From Burkholderiales bacterium (lineage in GTDB: Bacteria; Pseudomonadota; Gammaproteobacteria; Burkholderiales; Burkholderiaceae_D), in assembly GCA_028868455.1 (NCBI GenBank), contig JAGWUK010000143.1, positions 1 to 7,241 on the forward strand: 7,241 nucleotides of DNA, written 5' to 3'. This document shows, piece after piece, positions 6,065-7,241 of the stretch. The translations under genes and the position numbers were made by a program. The notes below the pieces were generated by a model. It ran no database searches and was not told where the DNA came from. It was given only the letters and a program-made list of their open reading frames with translations. The stretch's first letter is position 1. The number at the start of each line of letters is the position of its first letter.

Positions 6065-7241
6065 ATGACTCATGTCGCGCGTCTTACTTCGCTGGTTTCC
6101 CTGCATCAGGTTGCTTACCAGTTTGCTGATGGTTTTTCCATTTTTGAAAATCTGAACCTGACTTTTGATTATTCCCGTACGGCGGTTATTGGACGTAACG
6201 GACTCGGGAAAAGTGTCCTGGCACGTTTAATTGCCGGGCAATTGTTACCTACTTCCGGTGTGATAGAGCGGCAAGTGGCGGTCGCATACGTAGCACAGAT
6301 GACTGCGCCGTGCGATGGCGAAACGGTGGCCAGTCTGGCGGGGTTGGCGCCTGCCCTGCATGCATTGCATCGATTGGCACAGGGAGAAGCAGATGCTGCT
6401 GATCTGGATCTGGTTGGTGATCGATGGGAATTGGCAGCGCAATTTCAACAGGCTTTGACCGACGCGGGTTTGCCGGAACTGCATGCCATGTCGCCAGCAT
6501 CGTGTCTAAGCGGTGGGCAACGCGCACGCATTGCCTTGTTGGGCGCATTCTTATCCGATGCAGAAATGCTGGTGCTGGATGAGCCGACCAATCATCTGGA
6601 TCAGTCCGGTCGATCATGGGTATTGCACATGCTGGATCAATGGCGGGGCGGTGTAATTATCGTCAGCCATGACCGGCGCCTGTTGATGGAGGTCGATAGA
6701 ATTATTGAACTGACACCGGCTGGCGCGCGGGTCTACGGTGGAAATTACGACGTCTATCGTGCGCGATGCATGCAGGAAAAAGAGGCGGCGTTGGCAGCTT
6801 TGGCGCATGCCAGAACGGAGTGCAAGCGCGAACAATATCGCTTGCAACGCGAGCACGACACGATACAACGACGCGCAGCCTTGTCCCGTAAAAATGCAGA
6901 TACCGCCAATGTGTCTCGGCCTGAGCGCTACGGCATGAAGCATGCTGCGACTGAAATCATGGGGCATGTACGCAAGCAGCAGCAAACTCTGAAAACCAGT
7001 CTGGATCTGCAGATCAAGGATGCTGCTTCCAGAGTTTTGCCAGATGAGCCGATTTTATTGGCGCTTCTGGCATCGTCGCTGCCTGCGCAAAAACAGGTGC
7101 TCAATGTGGATGGCGCACTTTTCCCTTGGCTGGATGTAAGTCATCCTGCATCTCGTTTGACATTGACGTTGGCCGGGCCAGTGCGGGTCGCCGTGACAGG
7201 GCCGAACGGTTGTGGTAAATCGACGTTGTTGCACATGCTGG
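6065..7241 (+). CDS. ABC-F family ATPase (3' truncated by the window end)
   Basis: The frame stays open from ATG 6065 to the last base, giving 392 residues plus one nucleotide. The first ABC domain is complete: Walker A GRNGLGKS (43-50), signature LSGGQ (148-152), Walker B with LDEPTNHLD (Asp172, Glu173) and the switch His202 in IVSHDR. A charged linker of about 110 residues follows, rich in Arg, Lys and Gln. The second domain begins and shows its Walker A, GPNGCGKST (379-387), before the sequence ends. Two ABC domains joined by such a linker, with no membrane segment, define ABC-F proteins, which act on the ribosome in the cytoplasm; the linker reaches towards the P-site tRNA. Members serve either as translation factors or as antibiotic resistance proteins, and which applies here cannot be told. 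It has its own promoter and leader and is not part of the upstream operon. Confidence 0.93.
   Translation, partial: MTHVARLTSLVSLHQVAYQFADGFSIFENLNLTFDYSRTAVIGRNGLGKSVLARLIAGQLLPTSGVIERQVAVAYVAQMTAPCDGETVASLAGLAPALHALHRLAQGEADAADLDLVGDRWELAAQFQQALTDAGLPELHAMSPASCLSGGQRARIALLGAFLSDAEMLVLDEPTNHLDQSGRSWVLHMLDQWRGGVIIVSHDRRLLMEVDRIIELTPAGARVYGGNYDVYRARCMQEKEAALAALAHARTECKREQYRLQREHDTIQRRAALSRKNADTANVSRPERYGMKHAATEIMGHVRKQQQTLKTSLDLQIKDAASRVLPDEPILLALLASSLPAQKQVLNVDGALFPWLDVSHPASRLTLTLAGPVRVAVTGPNGCGKSTLLHML

Overview
The window looks like chromosomal DNA of a moderate-GC proteobacterium. Gene style (ATGA-type overlaps, Shine-Dalgarno starts, alternative TTG start) and the protein sequences suggest a betaproteobacterium such as an Oxalobacteraceae-like Burkholderiales. 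That placement is an inference from general resemblance, not from a database search. All recognised genes lie on the + strand, and both ends of the window cut through a gene.

Region 1 (1-4826) is a tightly packed five-gene catabolic operon. In order it encodes the C-terminal two thirds of a dihydrodipicolinate synthase/N-acetylneuraminate lyase-type enzyme, a DadA-like FAD amine oxidoreductase, a 99-residue [2Fe-2S] protein, a larger FAD/NAD-type oxidoreductase with a C-terminal cysteine cluster, and an aldehyde dehydrogenase. This combination matches the bacterial trans-4-hydroxy-L-proline pathway. A three-subunit HcnABC/opine-oxidase-like dehydrogenase oxidises cis-4-hydroxy-D-proline to 1-pyrroline-4-hydroxy-2-carboxylate. 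The lyase-family deaminase converts that to 2-oxoglutarate semialdehyde, and the aldehyde dehydrogenase makes 2-oxoglutarate. The 2-epimerase, transporter and regulator would be outside the window. The last four genes overlap by 8, 4 and 4 nt, which suggests translational coupling of the dehydrogenase subunits.

Region 2 (4827-5677) holds a hairpin just after the operon, a roughly 250-340-base gap with a 10-bp perfect palindrome, and a gene for a probably secreted small protein. That protein carries a phospholipase A2-like C-C-x-x-H-D motif, and its signal peptide contains a 9-nt triplicated repeat.

Region 3 (5678-7241) is a 387-base non-coding stretch followed by an ABC-F family ATPase gene that runs off the right end. 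The non-coding stretch ends in a promoter (extended -10) and a leader of about 115 nt. Within that leader the Shine-Dalgarno sequence can be base-paired with an upstream element, and a second, mutually exclusive fold is possible. This leader is the least expected signal in the window: it resembles the attenuation leaders known for antibiotic-responsive ABC-F genes, but here it is only a reading of base complementarity.
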